Source: an uncultured Clostridium sp. (GTDB lineage: Bacteria > Bacillota > Clostridia > TANB77 > CAG-508). Taken from it: a DNA stretch of 9,225 nucleotides. Below, piece after piece: positions 1-7,556 of the stretch. Made by a program: the position numbers and the translations under genes. How positions within the stretch are numbered: position 1 is the stretch's first letter; the number at the start of each line of letters is the position of its first letter. The DNA is taken from NCBI GenBank assembly GCA_900556945.1, contig USQP01000019.1, positions 1-9,225 on the forward strand. The letters run 5' to 3'. The notes below the pieces were generated by a model, which was not told the origin of the DNA, ran no database searches, and saw only the letters and a program-made list of their open reading frames with translations.

Positions 1-44
1 CACTTCTAGCTTCGTCGGCAGCGTCAGATGTGTATAAGAGACAG
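1..44 (+). other. Nextera library adapter (artefact): P5 tail, i5 index, Read 1 adapter
   Basis: Positions 12-44 match the 33-nt Illumina Nextera Read 1 adapter exactly: 14 nt TCGTCGGCAGCGTC, then the 19-nt Tn5 mosaic end AGATGTGTATAAGAGACAG. Bases 1-3 (CAC) fit the end of the P5 oligonucleotide. Bases 4-11 (TTCTAGCT) sit exactly where the 8-nt i5 index lies and equal the Nextera XT index I recall as S515. This is untrimmed library sequence and genome starts at 45. Confidence 0.98.
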
Positions 45-46
45 AT

Positions 47-412
47 ATAATATATGATGAAGATCAATATAAAACGAGAAGTATTTTTGATAGAGTGAAA
101 AGTTTAGGCTTTGTATATAAAGCTTTAAACAAGAAAGAAATTGAAAAAATAGAAAGATATGCATATAGAGATGTTAATGAAAGAAAGATAGCTAGAATGA
201 TACCGAAACGAGATAAAAAGACGAAAAAATTGAAGTCTGAAAATGAACCTATGAAGGATGGTAAAAGCGAATTTATTGAGAGATTAAAAAAGATAGATAA
301 GATTAATGATGATCCAGAACAAGGAAAAGATTCTAGCACAATAGAAAGAGAAAATAAAACAAAAAAGAAAATAGAAAATGAAAAAAGTGATGATTATTTA
401 GATCGATTTTAG
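47..412 (+). CDS. C-terminal part of an unrecognised, highly charged protein (5' truncated by contig edge)
   Basis: The frame is open from the first genomic codon (47) to TAG at 410-412, giving about 121 residues. A GTG at 95 could be called as a start, but no ribosome binding site precedes it and the frame continues upstream into the adapter join, so the true start is almost certainly off the contig. The visible protein begins near residues YDEDQYKTRS, has a short less polar patch (SLGFVYKAL), then becomes a Lys/Glu/Asp/Arg-rich tail with strong helix or coiled-coil character and no membrane segment or catalytic motif. I do not recognise the family. Such charged tails occur in plasmid/conjugation proteins and many cytosolic proteins, so no function is assigned. 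It lies about 150 nt upstream of an independently promoted gene and is probably a separate transcription unit. Confidence 0.6.
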   Translation: MIYDEDQYKTRSIFDRVKSLGFVYKALNKKEIEKIERYAYRDVNERKIARMIPKRDKKTKKLKSENEPMKDGKSEFIERLKKIDKINDDPEQGKDSSTIERENKTKKKIENEKSDDYLDRF

Positions 413-445
413 AAGCAGAAGATTTAATATACAAAAAATATTATA

Positions 446-474
446 TTGACTAGAGAATAGAAAAGTGATAAAAT
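446..474 (+). promoter_or_regulatory. Sigma-A promoter for the small membrane protein gene
   Basis: A -35 box TTGACT (446-451) and a -10 box TAAAAT (469-474) are separated by exactly 17 nt. Transcription would start near 481, about 85 nt upstream of the ATG at 565. Confidence 0.75.
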
Positions 475-491
475 AATAAAAATTTATATAA

Positions 492-526
492 AGAAAACCT
501 TTCAGATGATTATTTGAAAGGTTTCT
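492..526 (+). promoter_or_regulatory. Leader hairpin near the 5' end of the transcript
   Basis: AAACCTTTCA (495-504) and TGAAAGGTTT (515-524) form a perfect 10-bp stem with a 10-nt loop. Two more pairs outside a one-base A bulge extend it to 492-526. It begins about 10 nt after the predicted transcription start and ends about 20 nt before the ribosome binding site. The sequence after it is only weakly U-rich, so it could be a weak attenuator or a stabilising 5' stem-loop. The structure is seen in the sequence; its role is inferred. Confidence 0.55.
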
Positions 527-546
527 ATATTCCAGCTAGAAATATT

Positions 547-554
547 AAAGGAGG
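547..554 (+). promoter_or_regulatory. Ribosome binding site that fixes the start at 565
   Basis: AAAGGAGG lies 10 nt upstream of ATG 565. A 17-codon in-frame extension back to TTG 514 would start inside the leader hairpin with no ribosome binding site of its own, so ATG 565 is preferred. Confidence 0.85.
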
Positions 555-564
555 AATTATACAA

Positions 565-987
565 ATGAAAAATAATGATGCCAAAAGATTAAGAGTATTA
601 TGGCATCCAAGAAAAGTATGTGCATACATTACTTTTTGTTCAGTACTTGGATTTTCCCTTGGACTTTTAATAGTAATAGAATTTTCGAAAATAACAAGAG
701 CAGATGTATGGTGGTGGTGTGTTGCAGCAGGAATGTTTTCCTTTTTTGTGCTTTTGACATGTGTGTATCTTTTTATCTTTCTAAGATCAAAAGATAGAAT
801 AGCTTATGTGTATTATGAAGAAAAAGTCATAATAAAAGGAAAAAAGAAATTACGCTATACTGATTTTGATACAAGTCGGACGACACGGCTCCAAAAAATT
901 TTTAAATTAATTACTATTGAATTTAGAAGCGAATCTAAGAAAATAATTTTAAAGGATGTATCTAAGAAACTCTTAGATTATCTCTAA
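565..987 (+). CDS. Small two-helix membrane protein with a possible bacterial PH-like C-terminal domain
   Basis: The product is 140 residues, starting at ATG 565 behind AAAGGAGG. The N-terminus is basic (KRLRVLWHPRK), followed by two hydrophobic segments at about residues 18-40 and 48-73. The second starts with a WWW triplet and ends at a basic stop-transfer sequence (LRSKDR). The positive-inside rule places both termini in the cytoplasm. Residues 77-140 are soluble and beta-rich, with a pattern (YVYYEEKVIIKGKKKL, then FDTSRTTRLQKIFKLITIEF) resembling the YdbT/bPH-type domain that often follows two membrane helices. That similarity is by eye only. The gene is a single-gene unit with its own promoter, leader hairpin and strong terminator, directly upstream of the str operon. 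No enzymatic motif is visible. It is a real gene with an unknown role. Confidence 0.85.
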   Translation: MKNNDAKRLRVLWHPRKVCAYITFCSVLGFSLGLLIVIEFSKITRADVWWWCVAAGMFSFFVLLTCVYLFIFLRSKDRIAYVYYEEKVIIKGKKKLRYTDFDTSRTTRLQKIFKLITIEFRSESKKIILKDVSKKLLDYL

Positions 988-1015
988 AAAAGGTAGGTGA
1001 AAACTTACCTTTTTC
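987..1015 (+). terminator. Intrinsic terminator of the small membrane protein gene
   Basis: AAAAAGGTAGG (987-997) pairs with CTTACCTTTTT (1004-1014) over 11 positions with one G-U, around a TGAAAA loop. The stem ends in five T residues. It overlaps the last base of the stop codon and separates this gene from the rpsL promoter three bases downstream. Confidence 0.9.
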
Positions 1016-1017
1016 TA

Positions 1018-1046
1018 TTGACTTTAAACCCTTAAGATGATATAAT
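1018..1046 (+). promoter_or_regulatory. Strong sigma-A promoter of the rpsL-rpsG-fusA-tuf operon
   Basis: TTGACT (1018-1023) and a perfect TATAAT (1041-1046) are spaced by 17 nt. The predicted start near 1053 gives a leader of about 64 nt before rpsL. This near-consensus promoter, placed right after a terminator, shows that the str operon here is transcribed independently of anything upstream. Confidence 0.9.
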
Positions 1047-1062
1047 ATCAAATGTTCAAATA

Positions 1063-1085
1063 AAATTGCCAATATTAGGCAATTT
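1063..1085 (+). promoter_or_regulatory. Hairpin in the rpsL leader
   Basis: AAATTGCC (1063-1070) and GGCAATTT (1078-1085) form an 8-bp perfect stem with a 7-nt loop, starting about 10 nt into the transcript. No T-tract follows, so it is not a terminator. It could stabilise the mRNA or be a binding site. Confidence 0.5.
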
Positions 1086-1116
1086 ATAATATATATAAAT
1101 AGGAGGTGAAATTTAA

Positions 1117-1530
1117 GTGCCAACAATTAATCAATTAGTAAGAAAAGGAAGAAAAACAGGAGTAACAAAATCAACTGCACCAGCTCTTCAACATGGATGG
1201 AATTCTAAAAATAAAAAGTTAACAAATGCTAGGGCTCCACAAAAAAGAGGTGTTTGTACAGTTGTAAAAACAGTTACACCTAAAAAGCCAAACTCAGCTT
1301 TAAGAAAAGTTGCCAGAGTTAGACTTTCTAATGGTTATGAAGTTACATCTTATATTCCAGGTATAGGACATAACTTACAAGAACACAGTGTTGTATTAAT
1401 TAGAGGTGGTAGGGTAAAAGACCTTCCAGGTGTTAGATATCATATCATCAGAGGAACATTAGATACAGCAGGTGTGAAAGATAGAATGCAAGCGCGTTCT
1501 AAATATGGAGCTAAGAAACCTAAGAAATAA
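1117..1530 (+). CDS. rpsL: 30S ribosomal protein S12
   Basis: S12 sits at the decoding centre of the 30S subunit and takes part in tRNA selection. The 137-residue product starts at GTG 1117, 8 nt after AGGAGGTG (1101-1108). The N-terminus [12 protein letters not shown] and the blocks PQKRGVCT (41-48), [17 protein letters not shown] (54-70), [20 protein letters not shown] (80-99) and [10 protein letters not shown] (100-109) are diagnostic. It carries the roughly 13-residue insert between residues 25 and 40 typical of Gram-positive S12, absent in E. coli. Lys56 and Lys101 match E. coli Lys43 and Lys88 (Met-numbered), the classical streptomycin-resistance positions; both are wild type. It is the first gene of the operon. 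The C-terminus [11 protein letters not shown] is normal and the gene is complete. Confidence 0.98.
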   Translation: MPTINQLVRKGRKTGVTKSTAPALQHGWNSKNKKLTNARAPQKRGVCTVVKTVTPKKPNSALRKVARVRLSNGYEVTSYIPGIGHNLQEHSVVLIRGGRVKDLPGVRYHIIRGTLDTAGVKDRMQARSKYGAKKPKK

Positions 1531-2307
<777 letters not shown>

Positions 2308-2310
2308 AAT

Positions 2311-2427
2311 TAAGTTAGCCGTATGAAACGAGGCTAAGTTAGCCGTGTGTATGTAAATAAACTACTGATAACTTATGCGGAAACTGAATTACGGATACCT
2401 TATGCAACCAAATTAAACAAGATTGTA
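2311..2427 (+). repeat. Nested two-hairpin repeat module in the rpsG-fusA gap
   Basis: TAAGTTAGCCGT occurs twice, exactly (2311-2322 and 2335-2346), followed by two related 3' arms (2364-2375 and 2391-2402). The outer copy pairs with the last arm and the inner copy with the first, each 10 of 12 positions, and both keep a G x A mismatch at the eighth position. Each 3' arm is followed by TGC. After the outer arm, TGCAACC (2403-2409) pairs 6 of 7 with GATTGTA (2421-2427), including a G-U at the second pair. The same module, un-nested, precedes tuf at 4622-4686. Not a terminator, since no T-tract follows. Confidence 0.7.
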
Positions 2428-2450
2428 AACAGATAAAAGAAGAAAAACCG

Positions 2451-2459
2451 AAAGGGGGA
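2451..2459 (+). promoter_or_regulatory. G-rich, distant ribosome binding site of fusA
   Basis: AAAGGGGGA replaces the usual AAGGAGG and ends 11 to 12 nt before ATG 2471, longer than the 7 to 10 nt of the other genes here. No alternative start lies closer. It is still expected to pair with the 16S 3' end through GGGG/GGGGGA. Confidence 0.65.
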
Positions 2460-2470
2460 AATATAAAAAA

Positions 2471-4552
2471 ATGGCAGGAAGAGCATACCCACTAGAAAAA
2501 ACTAGAAATATAGGAATTATGGCACATATCGATGCCGGAAAAACAACAACAACAGAAAGAATTCTATTTTATACAGGTAAAACACATAAAATAGGAGAAG
2601 TTCATGAAGGTGCTGCTACCATGGACTGGATGGCTCAAGAACAAGAAAGAGGTATTACAATTACTTCTGCATGTACAACATGTTTCTGGAACAACAATAG
2701 AATTAACATTATTGATACACCAGGTCACGTTGATTTTACTGTAGAAGTTCAAAGATCTTTAAAAGTACTTGATGGAGCTGTTACAGTTTTAGCTGCAAAA
2801 GGTGGAGTCCAACCACAAACAGAAACAGTTTGGAGACAAGCTGATAAATATAGTGTACCAAGAATGGTATATGTCAATAAAATGGATATCGTTGGAGCAA
2901 ACTTTATGCTTTGCGTGGATCAATTAAGAAATAGATTAAAGGCAAATGCAGTTCCAATTCAATTACCAATTGGAGCAGAAGATAATTTCAAAGGTATCAT
3001 AGATTTAATAAAAATGAGAGCTTTCATTCATAAAGATGATTTAGGACAAGAAATTGAAGAAACAGATATACCAGAAGATATGAAAGAACAAGCCGACAAG
3101 TTTAGAGGCGAAATGATTGAAGCAGTAGCTGATCAAGATGAAGAATTAATGATGAAATATTTGGATGGTGAAGAACTAACAGAAGAAGAAATTAAAAGAG
3201 GACTAAGAGTTGGTACAATTGCTAACAAAATTGTTCCCGTAACATGTGGTTCTTCTTATAAAAACAAAGGTGTTCAAGAATTATTAGATGCAGTTGTTGA
3301 TTATATGCCATCACCATTAGATATACCACATATTAAAGGTGAAACATTAGAGGGAGAAGAAACAGAAGCTAAAACTTCAGATTCAGAACCATTTGCAGCA
3401 TTAGCATTTAAAATTGCGACAGACCCATTTGTTGGAAAATTATGTTTCTTTAGAGTTTATTCAGGAACATTAGAATCAGGTTCAACTGTATTAAACTCAA
3501 GTAAAGATAAAAAAGAAAGAGTCGGAAGAATTCTTCAAATGCACTCAAATCATAGAGAAGACATTGATAAAGTATATGCAGGAGATATTGCTGCAGCAGT
3601 AGGATTAAAAGATGTTACAACTGGAAATACTTTATGTGATCCAGAACATCCAATTATTCTAGAATCAATGGAATTCCCTGAACCAGTTATTGATATTGCA
3701 ATTGAGCCAAAAGATAAAGCGGCTCAAGAAAAAATGGGAATCGCTTTAGCAAAACTTGCTGAAGAAGATCCAACATTTAAAGCTTATACGAATCAAGAAA
3801 CAGGACAGACAATTATTGCTGGTATGGGTGAATTACACCTAGATATCATTGTAGATAGATTAAAAAGAGAATTTAAGGTGGAATGTAATGTAGGTAAACC
3901 ACAAGTTGCTTACAAAGAAACTATTAGAAACGCAGTAAAAGTTCAAGGTAAATTTATTCGTCAATCTGGTGGTAAGGGACAATACGGTGATGTATGGTTT
4001 GAAATGGAACCATTAGAGCCAGGAAAAGGAATCGAATTCGAAAGTAAAATTGTCGGAGGAGCTGTTCCAAAAGAATATATTAAACCAATTGAGCAAGGTA
4101 TGAGAGAAGCCGCAGAAAGTGGTATACTTGCTGGTTATCCAGTTACAGACTTCAAAGTAACATTAGTTGATGGTTCTTATCATGAGGTTGACTCTTCAGA
4201 AATGGCATTTAAAATTGCAGCATCTATGGCTTTTAAAGAAGGTATGAGACAAGCAAAATCAGTTATCTTAGAACCTATCATGAAAGTTGAAATAACAGTT
4301 CCAGAAGAATATATGGGAGATGTTATTGGAGATGTAAATTCTAGACGTGGTAGAATGGAAGGAATGGATGGAAATGATGGAATGCAAGAAATTCACGCAT
4401 TTATTCCACTTTCTGAAATGTTTGGTTATGCAACAGAATTACGTTCTAGAACACAAGGTAGAGGAACTTACTCAATGGAACCATCTCATTATGAAGAAGT
4501 TCCAAAATCAGTTTTTGAAGCTATTGTATCTTCAAGAGCTAAAAAAGACTAA
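2471..4552 (+). CDS. fusA: Elongation factor G
   Basis: EF-G is the GTPase that drives translocation of tRNA and mRNA and, with RRF, ribosome recycling. The product is 693 residues, the full family length. GTPase motifs are G1 AHIDAGKT (18-25), G2 RGITI (60-64), G3 DTPGH (82-86), G4 NKMD (136-139) and a G5-type GSSYKNKG. Domains II to V follow, with the [14 protein letters not shown] block of domain IV and the tip loop [13 protein letters not shown], whose His571 matches the conserved translocation histidine. The C-terminal [20 protein letters not shown] is typical. All signatures are of canonical EF-G1, with no sign of a FusB-like or TetM-type paralogue. It is third in the operon, 163 nt after rpsG, behind the nested RNA module, and 193 nt before tuf. 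Confidence 0.98.
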   Translation: MAGRAYPLEKTRNIGIMAHIDAGKTTTTERILFYTGKTHKIGEVHEGAATMDWMAQEQERGITITSACTTCFWNNNRINIIDTPGHVDFTVEVQRSLKVLDGAVTVLAAKGGVQPQTETVWRQADKYSVPRMVYVNKMDIVGANFMLCVDQLRNRLKANAVPIQLPIGAEDNFKGIIDLIKMRAFIHKDDLGQEIEETDIPEDMKEQADKFRGEMIEAVADQDEELMMKYLDGEELTEEEIKRGLRVGTIANKIVPVTCGSSYKNKGVQELLDAVVDYMPSPLDIPHIKGETLEGEETEAKTSDSEPFAALAFKIATDPFVGKLCFFRVYSGTLESGSTVLNSSKDKKERVGRILQMHSNHREDIDKVYAGDIAAAVGLKDVTTGNTLCDPEHPIILESMEFPEPVIDIAIEPKDKAAQEKMGIALAKLAEEDPTFKAYTNQETGQTIIAGMGELHLDIIVDRLKREFKVECNVGKPQVAYKETIRNAVKVQGKFIRQSGGKGQYGDVWFEMEPLEPGKGIEFESKIVGGAVPKEYIKPIEQGMREAAESGILAGYPVTDFKVTLVDGSYHEVDSSEMAFKIAASMAFKEGMRQAKSVILEPIMKVEITVPEEYMGDVIGDVNSRRGRMEGMDGNDGMQEIHAFIPLSEMFGYATELRSRTQGRGTYSMEPSHYEEVPKSVFEAIVSSRAKKD

Positions 4553-4559
4553 AAAACTA

Positions 4560-4598
4560 TTGCATTTTTAATAGAAATGTTATAAAATGCTTATGCAA
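4560..4598 (+). promoter_or_regulatory. Hairpin with a competing alternative pairing just after fusA
   Basis: GCATTTT (4562-4568) pairs with AAAATGC (4584-4590), 7 bp, extendable inward by TAA/TTA past one bulged T. The same 5' strand can instead pair as TTGCAT (4560-4565) with ATGCAA (4593-4598), so the two folds exclude each other. The 3' end contains CTTATGCAA (4590-4598), a 9-mer also present in both repeat modules (2399-2407 and 4658-4666). No T-tract follows, so termination is unlikely. Confidence 0.4.
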
Positions 4599-4621
4599 AA
4601 TGAAATATTGTTATTAAATTT

Positions 4622-4686
4622 TAAGTTAGCTGTATGAACGAAGTGAGTTACAGATAACTTATGCAACCGAAGCGATGAGGTTGTAT
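4622..4686 (+). repeat. Two-hairpin repeat module in the fusA-tuf gap
   Basis: Hairpin 1: TAAGTTAGCTGTA (4622-4634) pairs with TACAGATAACTTA (4649-4661), 12 of 13 with a single G x A mismatch. Hairpin 2: ATGCAACC (4661-4668) pairs with GGTTGTAT (4679-4686), 8 of 8 with one G-U, around a 10-nt loop; A4661 can be used by only one of the two. Against the module before fusA, TAAGTTAGC-GTATGAA and ATAACTTATGCAACC are shared, and the pair C2320-G2393 becomes U4631-A4652. A TATAAT at 4689-4694 lies just downstream but has no -35 box at the right distance, so an internal tuf promoter is not supported. Confidence 0.7.
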
Positions 4687-4745
4687 ACTATAATAAAAAA
4701 CAAAGAAGTACAAAAAGTATTTCGAATATAAGGAGGAATTTTAAA

Positions 4746-5948
4746 ATGGCAAAAGCAAAATTTGAAAGAAACAAACCACACGTTAACATTGGAACAATCG
4801 GTCACGTTGACCACGGTAAAACAACAACAACAGCAGCTATTACAAAATATTTATCATTATTAGGAAAAGCTCAATATGAAGCATATGATCAAATCGACGG
4901 TGCTCCAGAAGAGAAAGCAAGAGGAATCACAATTAACACAGCTCACGTAGAATATGAAACAGATGCAAGACACTATGCACACGTTGACTGTCCAGGACAT
5001 GCTGACTATGTTAAAAACATGATTACTGGTGCTGCTCAAATGGATGGTGCTGTATTAGTTGTATCAGCAGCTGATGGTCCAATGCCTCAAACAAGAGAGC
5101 ATATCTTACTTGCTAGACAAGTTGGGGTTAAATATATTGTTGTTTACTTAAACAAATGTGATATGGTTGATGATCCAGAATTATTAGAATTAGTTGAAAT
5201 GGAAGTTAGAGACTTACTTTCAGAATATGGTTTCCCAGGAGATGATATTCCAATTATAAAAGGATCTTCATTACAAGTATTAGAAAGTACATCAACAAAT
5301 CCAGATGATGAAGTATATAAACCAATGAAAGAATTAATGGATGCAATTGATAGTTACATTCCAACACCAGAAAGACCAATTGACCAACCATTCTTAATGC
5401 CAGTTGAAGATGTATTCACAATTACAGGACGTGGAACAGTTGCAACAGGTAGAGTAGAAAGAGGTCAAGTAAAACTTCAAGACGAAGTTGAAATCATCGG
5501 TCTTACAACAGAAAGAAGAAAAACTGTTGTTACAGGTGTAGAAATGTTCAGAAAATTATTAGACCAAGCTGAAGCTGGAGATAACATTGGTGTTCTATTA
5601 AGAGGTATTGATAGAAAAGACATCGAAAGAGGTCAAGTTCTATGTAAACCAGGAACAATCAATCCACATACAAAATTCACTTCTGAAGTTTATGTATTAA
5701 CGAAAGAAGAAGGTGGAAGACATACACCATTCTTCAACGGATATAGACCACAATTCTACTTCAGAACAACAGACGTTACAGGTGTTATCGAATTACCTGC
5801 AGGAACAGAAATGGTTATGCCAGGAGATAACGTATCAATGACAATTGAATTAATTACACCTATCGCTATCGAAAAAGGATTAAGATTCGCTATTCGTGAA
5901 GGTGGTAGAACAGTTGGTTCAGGTGTTGTTGCTGATATCTTAGCATAA
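4746..5948 (+). CDS. tuf: Elongation factor Tu
   Basis: EF-Tu delivers aminoacyl-tRNA to the ribosomal A site as a GTP complex. The product is 400 residues, starting at ATG 4746, 9 nt after AAGGAGG. Motifs are G1 GHVDHGKT (19-26), G2 RGITIN (59-64), G3 DCPGH (81-85, with catalytic His85), and G4 NKCD (136-139). The beta-barrel domains follow with [18 protein letters not shown] and [24 protein letters not shown], ending [21 protein letters not shown]-ending codons (AAC, ATC, CAC, TTC) are commoner here than in fusA or plsX, as expected of translational selection on one of the most abundant proteins. A loop near residues 186-193 (STSTNPDDE) is slightly long, as in some Clostridia. Last gene of the operon, followed by a terminator; rpsJ does not follow. 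Confidence 0.98.
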   Translation: MAKAKFERNKPHVNIGTIGHVDHGKTTTTAAITKYLSLLGKAQYEAYDQIDGAPEEKARGITINTAHVEYETDARHYAHVDCPGHADYVKNMITGAAQMDGAVLVVSAADGPMPQTREHILLARQVGVKYIVVYLNKCDMVDDPELLELVEMEVRDLLSEYGFPGDDIPIIKGSSLQVLESTSTNPDDEVYKPMKELMDAIDSYIPTPERPIDQPFLMPVEDVFTITGRGTVATGRVERGQVKLQDEVEIIGLTTERRKTVVTGVEMFRKLLDQAEAGDNIGVLLRGIDRKDIERGQVLCKPGTINPHTKFTSEVYVLTKEEGGRHTPFFNGYRPQFYFRTTDVTGVIELPAGTEMVMPGDNVSMTIELITPIAIEKGLRFAIREGGRTVGSGVVADILA

Positions 5949-5971
5949 GCTATTATATAAGTTAATAATGG

Positions 5972-6016
5972 AAAAAGGTGCAATTTGAGAGTCTATTTCA
6001 AAGGGCATCTTTTTTC
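5972..6016 (+). terminator. Intrinsic terminator of the str operon
   Basis: AAAAAGGTGC (5972-5981) pairs with GCATCTTTTT (6005-6014) with one G-U, and TTTGA/TCAAA inside the loop adds a second short stem. The 3' arm runs into a T6 tract. It lies 24 nt after the tuf stop codon. Confidence 0.8.
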
Positions 6017-6039
6017 TTATAGTAATTCTTAAAAATGAC

Positions 6040-6068
6040 TTGCTTTTTTCTATAAAGAATAATAAAAT
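6040..6068 (+). promoter_or_regulatory. Sigma-A promoter for plsX
   Basis: TTGCTT (6040-6045) and TAAAAT (6063-6068) are spaced by 17 nt, downstream of the tuf terminator and about 47 nt before ATG 6115. I looked for a FapR-like operator, the usual regulator of plsX in Bacillus, and saw none. Confidence 0.65.
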
Positions 6069-6114
6069 AGATGTGTTAAAAATATAATGAATTAAGATAC
6101 TTGGAGGAAATGAA

Positions 6115-7167
6115 ATGAAAATAATATTAGATGCAATGGGTGGAGACAATGCGCCAGATGCCAATATTAAGGGAGCAGTCAATGCCATTCATAAAGTAAA
6201 AGCAGAGGTTGTTTTAGTTGGAAAAGAAGAAATAATAAGAAATAAAATAAAAGAATTTTATGGAAAAGAGATAGAAGAAATATCAGATAGATTAAAGATA
6301 AGAAATGCAACAGAAACAATAGAGATGGAAGATACACCTACAATTGCGATTAAACATAAAAAAGATTCATCTATGGTAGTTGGATTTAAAATGTTAAAAG
6401 AAGATGAAGGAGATGTATTTATTTCTGCAGGAAATTCAGGGGCATTGCTAACAGGAGCGACCTTAATTGTGGGAAGAATAAAGGGAATTGATAGACCTGC
6501 GTTAGCCGGAATACTTCCAGCTTATAAAAGCCAGTTACTATTAATTGATGCGGGCTCTAATACTAATTGCAAGCCAATTAACTTATTACAATTTGCTCAA
6601 ATGTCTACCATTTATTTAAGAAATACATATGGTATAGAAAGACCTGCTATTGGACTTTTAAATATTGGAACAGAAGAGACAAAAGGAAATGAATTGGTAA
6701 GAGAAAGTTATCATTTGTTAAAAGAAAAAGCAGAAGAATTAAATATTAATTTTGTTGGAAATGTAGAAGGAAGAGATGCTTTTTCAGGAAAGATTGATGC
6801 GATTGTTACAGATGGATTTACAGGAAATGTATTTTTAAAAACAACAGAAGGACTAGGAAAATTCGTAAAAAGAAGTCTTGTGGAAAGCTTTACCCAAAAT
6901 ATATTTGCTAAAATTTCTTATTTAATAGCCAAAAAACCCATCAAAACACTTTCGAAAGCTATGGATTATAAGTCATATGGAGGAGCGTTGTTTTTAGGCG
7001 TAAAAAAACCAGTGGTAAAAGCACATGGAAGTAGTGATGCTTTATTATTTGAGTATACCATCATACAAGCTGAAAAATTTGTAGAAAATAGAGCAGTAAA
7101 TAAAATGATAGAAGAATTTGAGAGACAAAGGGAACAACAAAAAGAAGACGAGAACTGCAAGAAATAA
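6115..7167 (+). CDS. plsX: Phosphate acyltransferase PlsX (acyl-ACP:phosphate transacylase)
   Basis: PlsX converts acyl-ACP and phosphate to acyl-phosphate, which PlsY uses to acylate glycerol-3-phosphate at the start of phospholipid synthesis. It is a peripheral membrane enzyme. The start at ATG 6115 follows GGAGG (6102-6106); the ATG at 6110 hits a stop after two codons. The N-terminus MKIILDAMGGDNAPDANIKG is the family signature. Further conserved blocks are FISAGNSGALLTGATLIVGR, LLIDAGSNTNCKP, VGNVEGRDAF, IVTDGFTGNVFLKTTEG and SYGGALFLGVKKPVVKAHGS (about 287-306). At 350 residues it is slightly longer than usual (about 330-340) because of a charged C-terminal tail (EEFERQREQQKEDENCKK). 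acpP, encoding its acyl carrier, follows 146 nt downstream, a common pairing. rpmF, often upstream of plsX, is replaced by tuf. Confidence 0.96.
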   Translation: MKIILDAMGGDNAPDANIKGAVNAIHKVKAEVVLVGKEEIIRNKIKEFYGKEIEEISDRLKIRNATETIEMEDTPTIAIKHKKDSSMVVGFKMLKEDEGDVFISAGNSGALLTGATLIVGRIKGIDRPALAGILPAYKSQLLLIDAGSNTNCKPINLLQFAQMSTIYLRNTYGIERPAIGLLNIGTEETKGNELVRESYHLLKEKAEELNINFVGNVEGRDAFSGKIDAIVTDGFTGNVFLKTTEGLGKFVKRSLVESFTQNIFAKISYLIAKKPIKTLSKAMDYKSYGGALFLGVKKPVVKAHGSSDALLFEYTIIQAEKFVENRAVNKMIEEFERQREQQKEDENCKK

Positions 7168-7214
7168 AGCTTTCTGACTTAGTAGTATAAATTTGAAAAA
7201 AAATAAAATTTTAC

Positions 7215-7243
7215 TTGACAAATATAGAAACATATAATATAAA
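7215..7243 (+). promoter_or_regulatory. Sigma-A promoter for acpP
   Basis: A perfect -35 TTGACA (7215-7220) and TATAAA (7238-7243) are spaced by 17 nt in the plsX-acpP gap. No terminator separates the genes, so acpP can be read both from the plsX promoter and from this one, fitting the high demand for ACP. Confidence 0.75.
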
Positions 7244-7265
7244 TGAAATATAATAAAGAAAATAT

Positions 7266-7303
7266 CAAATGAATATATCATTTGCAAACTTGAGAGGAGG
7301 TGA
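7266..7303 (+). promoter_or_regulatory. acpP leader hairpin and ribosome binding site
   Basis: CAAATGA (7266-7272) pairs with TCATTTG (7278-7284) around a 5-nt loop. AGGAGGTGA (7295-7303) follows and matches the 16S tail very well, but it ends 10 nt before ATG 7314, a long spacing. AGAG (7293-7296) can pair with CTCT (7305-7308) and place much of this site in a small loop. No nearer start codon is in frame: GTG 7301 meets TAA after four codons. Confidence 0.5.
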
Positions 7304-7313
7304 ACTCTAAGTA

Positions 7314-7556
7314 ATGAGTTCAGAAGAAGTTTTAGAAAAAGTAAAAGGAATTATTGTTGAACAATTAGGCGTTGCAGAAAATGCAGTTACAATGGAAGCA
7401 TCCTTTATAGATGATTTAGGTGCTGATTCATTAGATATTGTTGAATTAGTAATGGCATTAGAAGAAGAATTTGATATAGAAATTCCAGATGCTGATGCAG
7501 AAAAAGTTGTAACAGTTGGAGATGTAGTTGACTACATAAAAGAAAATGTAAAATAA
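7314..7556 (+). CDS. acpP: Acyl carrier protein
   Basis: AcpP carries growing acyl chains on a 4'-phosphopantetheine arm through fatty-acid synthesis and donates them to PlsX. The product is 80 residues, strongly acidic, with the canonical [20 protein letters not shown] block. Ser39 of DSL is the phosphopantetheine attachment site. The helix I, II and III pattern ([44 protein letters not shown]) is complete. It has its own strong promoter and terminator and lies directly downstream of plsX. Other fatty-acid genes such as fabH, fabD, fabG and fabF are not in the window. Nothing suggests a specialised polyketide or D-alanyl carrier protein, although an 80-residue ACP cannot be assigned from sequence alone with full certainty. 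Confidence 0.96.
   Translation: MSSEEVLEKVKGIIVEQLGVAENAVTMEASFIDDLGADSLDIVELVMALEEEFDIEIPDADAEKVVTVGDVVDYIKENVK

Noticed and set aside
64..339. Minus-strand 91-codon ORF, hydrophobic and Phe/Leu/Ser-rich
   Set aside because: It is the antisense shadow of the A-rich, Lys/Glu-rich frame at 47-412 (AAA/GAA read as TTT/TTC). It has no ribosome binding site and overlaps the better-supported plus-strand frame entirely.
514..564. 17-codon N-terminal extension of the small membrane protein from TTG 514
   Set aside because: The start would lie in the leader hairpin without a ribosome binding site, while AAAGGAGG at the right distance marks ATG 565.
2311..2470. T-box riboswitch or intrinsic terminator before fusA
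   Set aside because: There is no AGGGTGG-type T-box sequence, no specifier-loop layout and no terminal T-tract.
4681..4694. Internal tuf promoter at TATAAT 4689-4694
   Set aside because: No -35-like hexamer lies 16 to 18 nt upstream (the position holds ACCGAA, part of hairpin 2).
5943..5964. GCATAAG and TAAGTTA just after tuf, recalling the module arms
   Set aside because: The first is made by the last tuf codons and the stop. The partner arms do not pair like the modules, and 7-mers of this composition are expected by chance.
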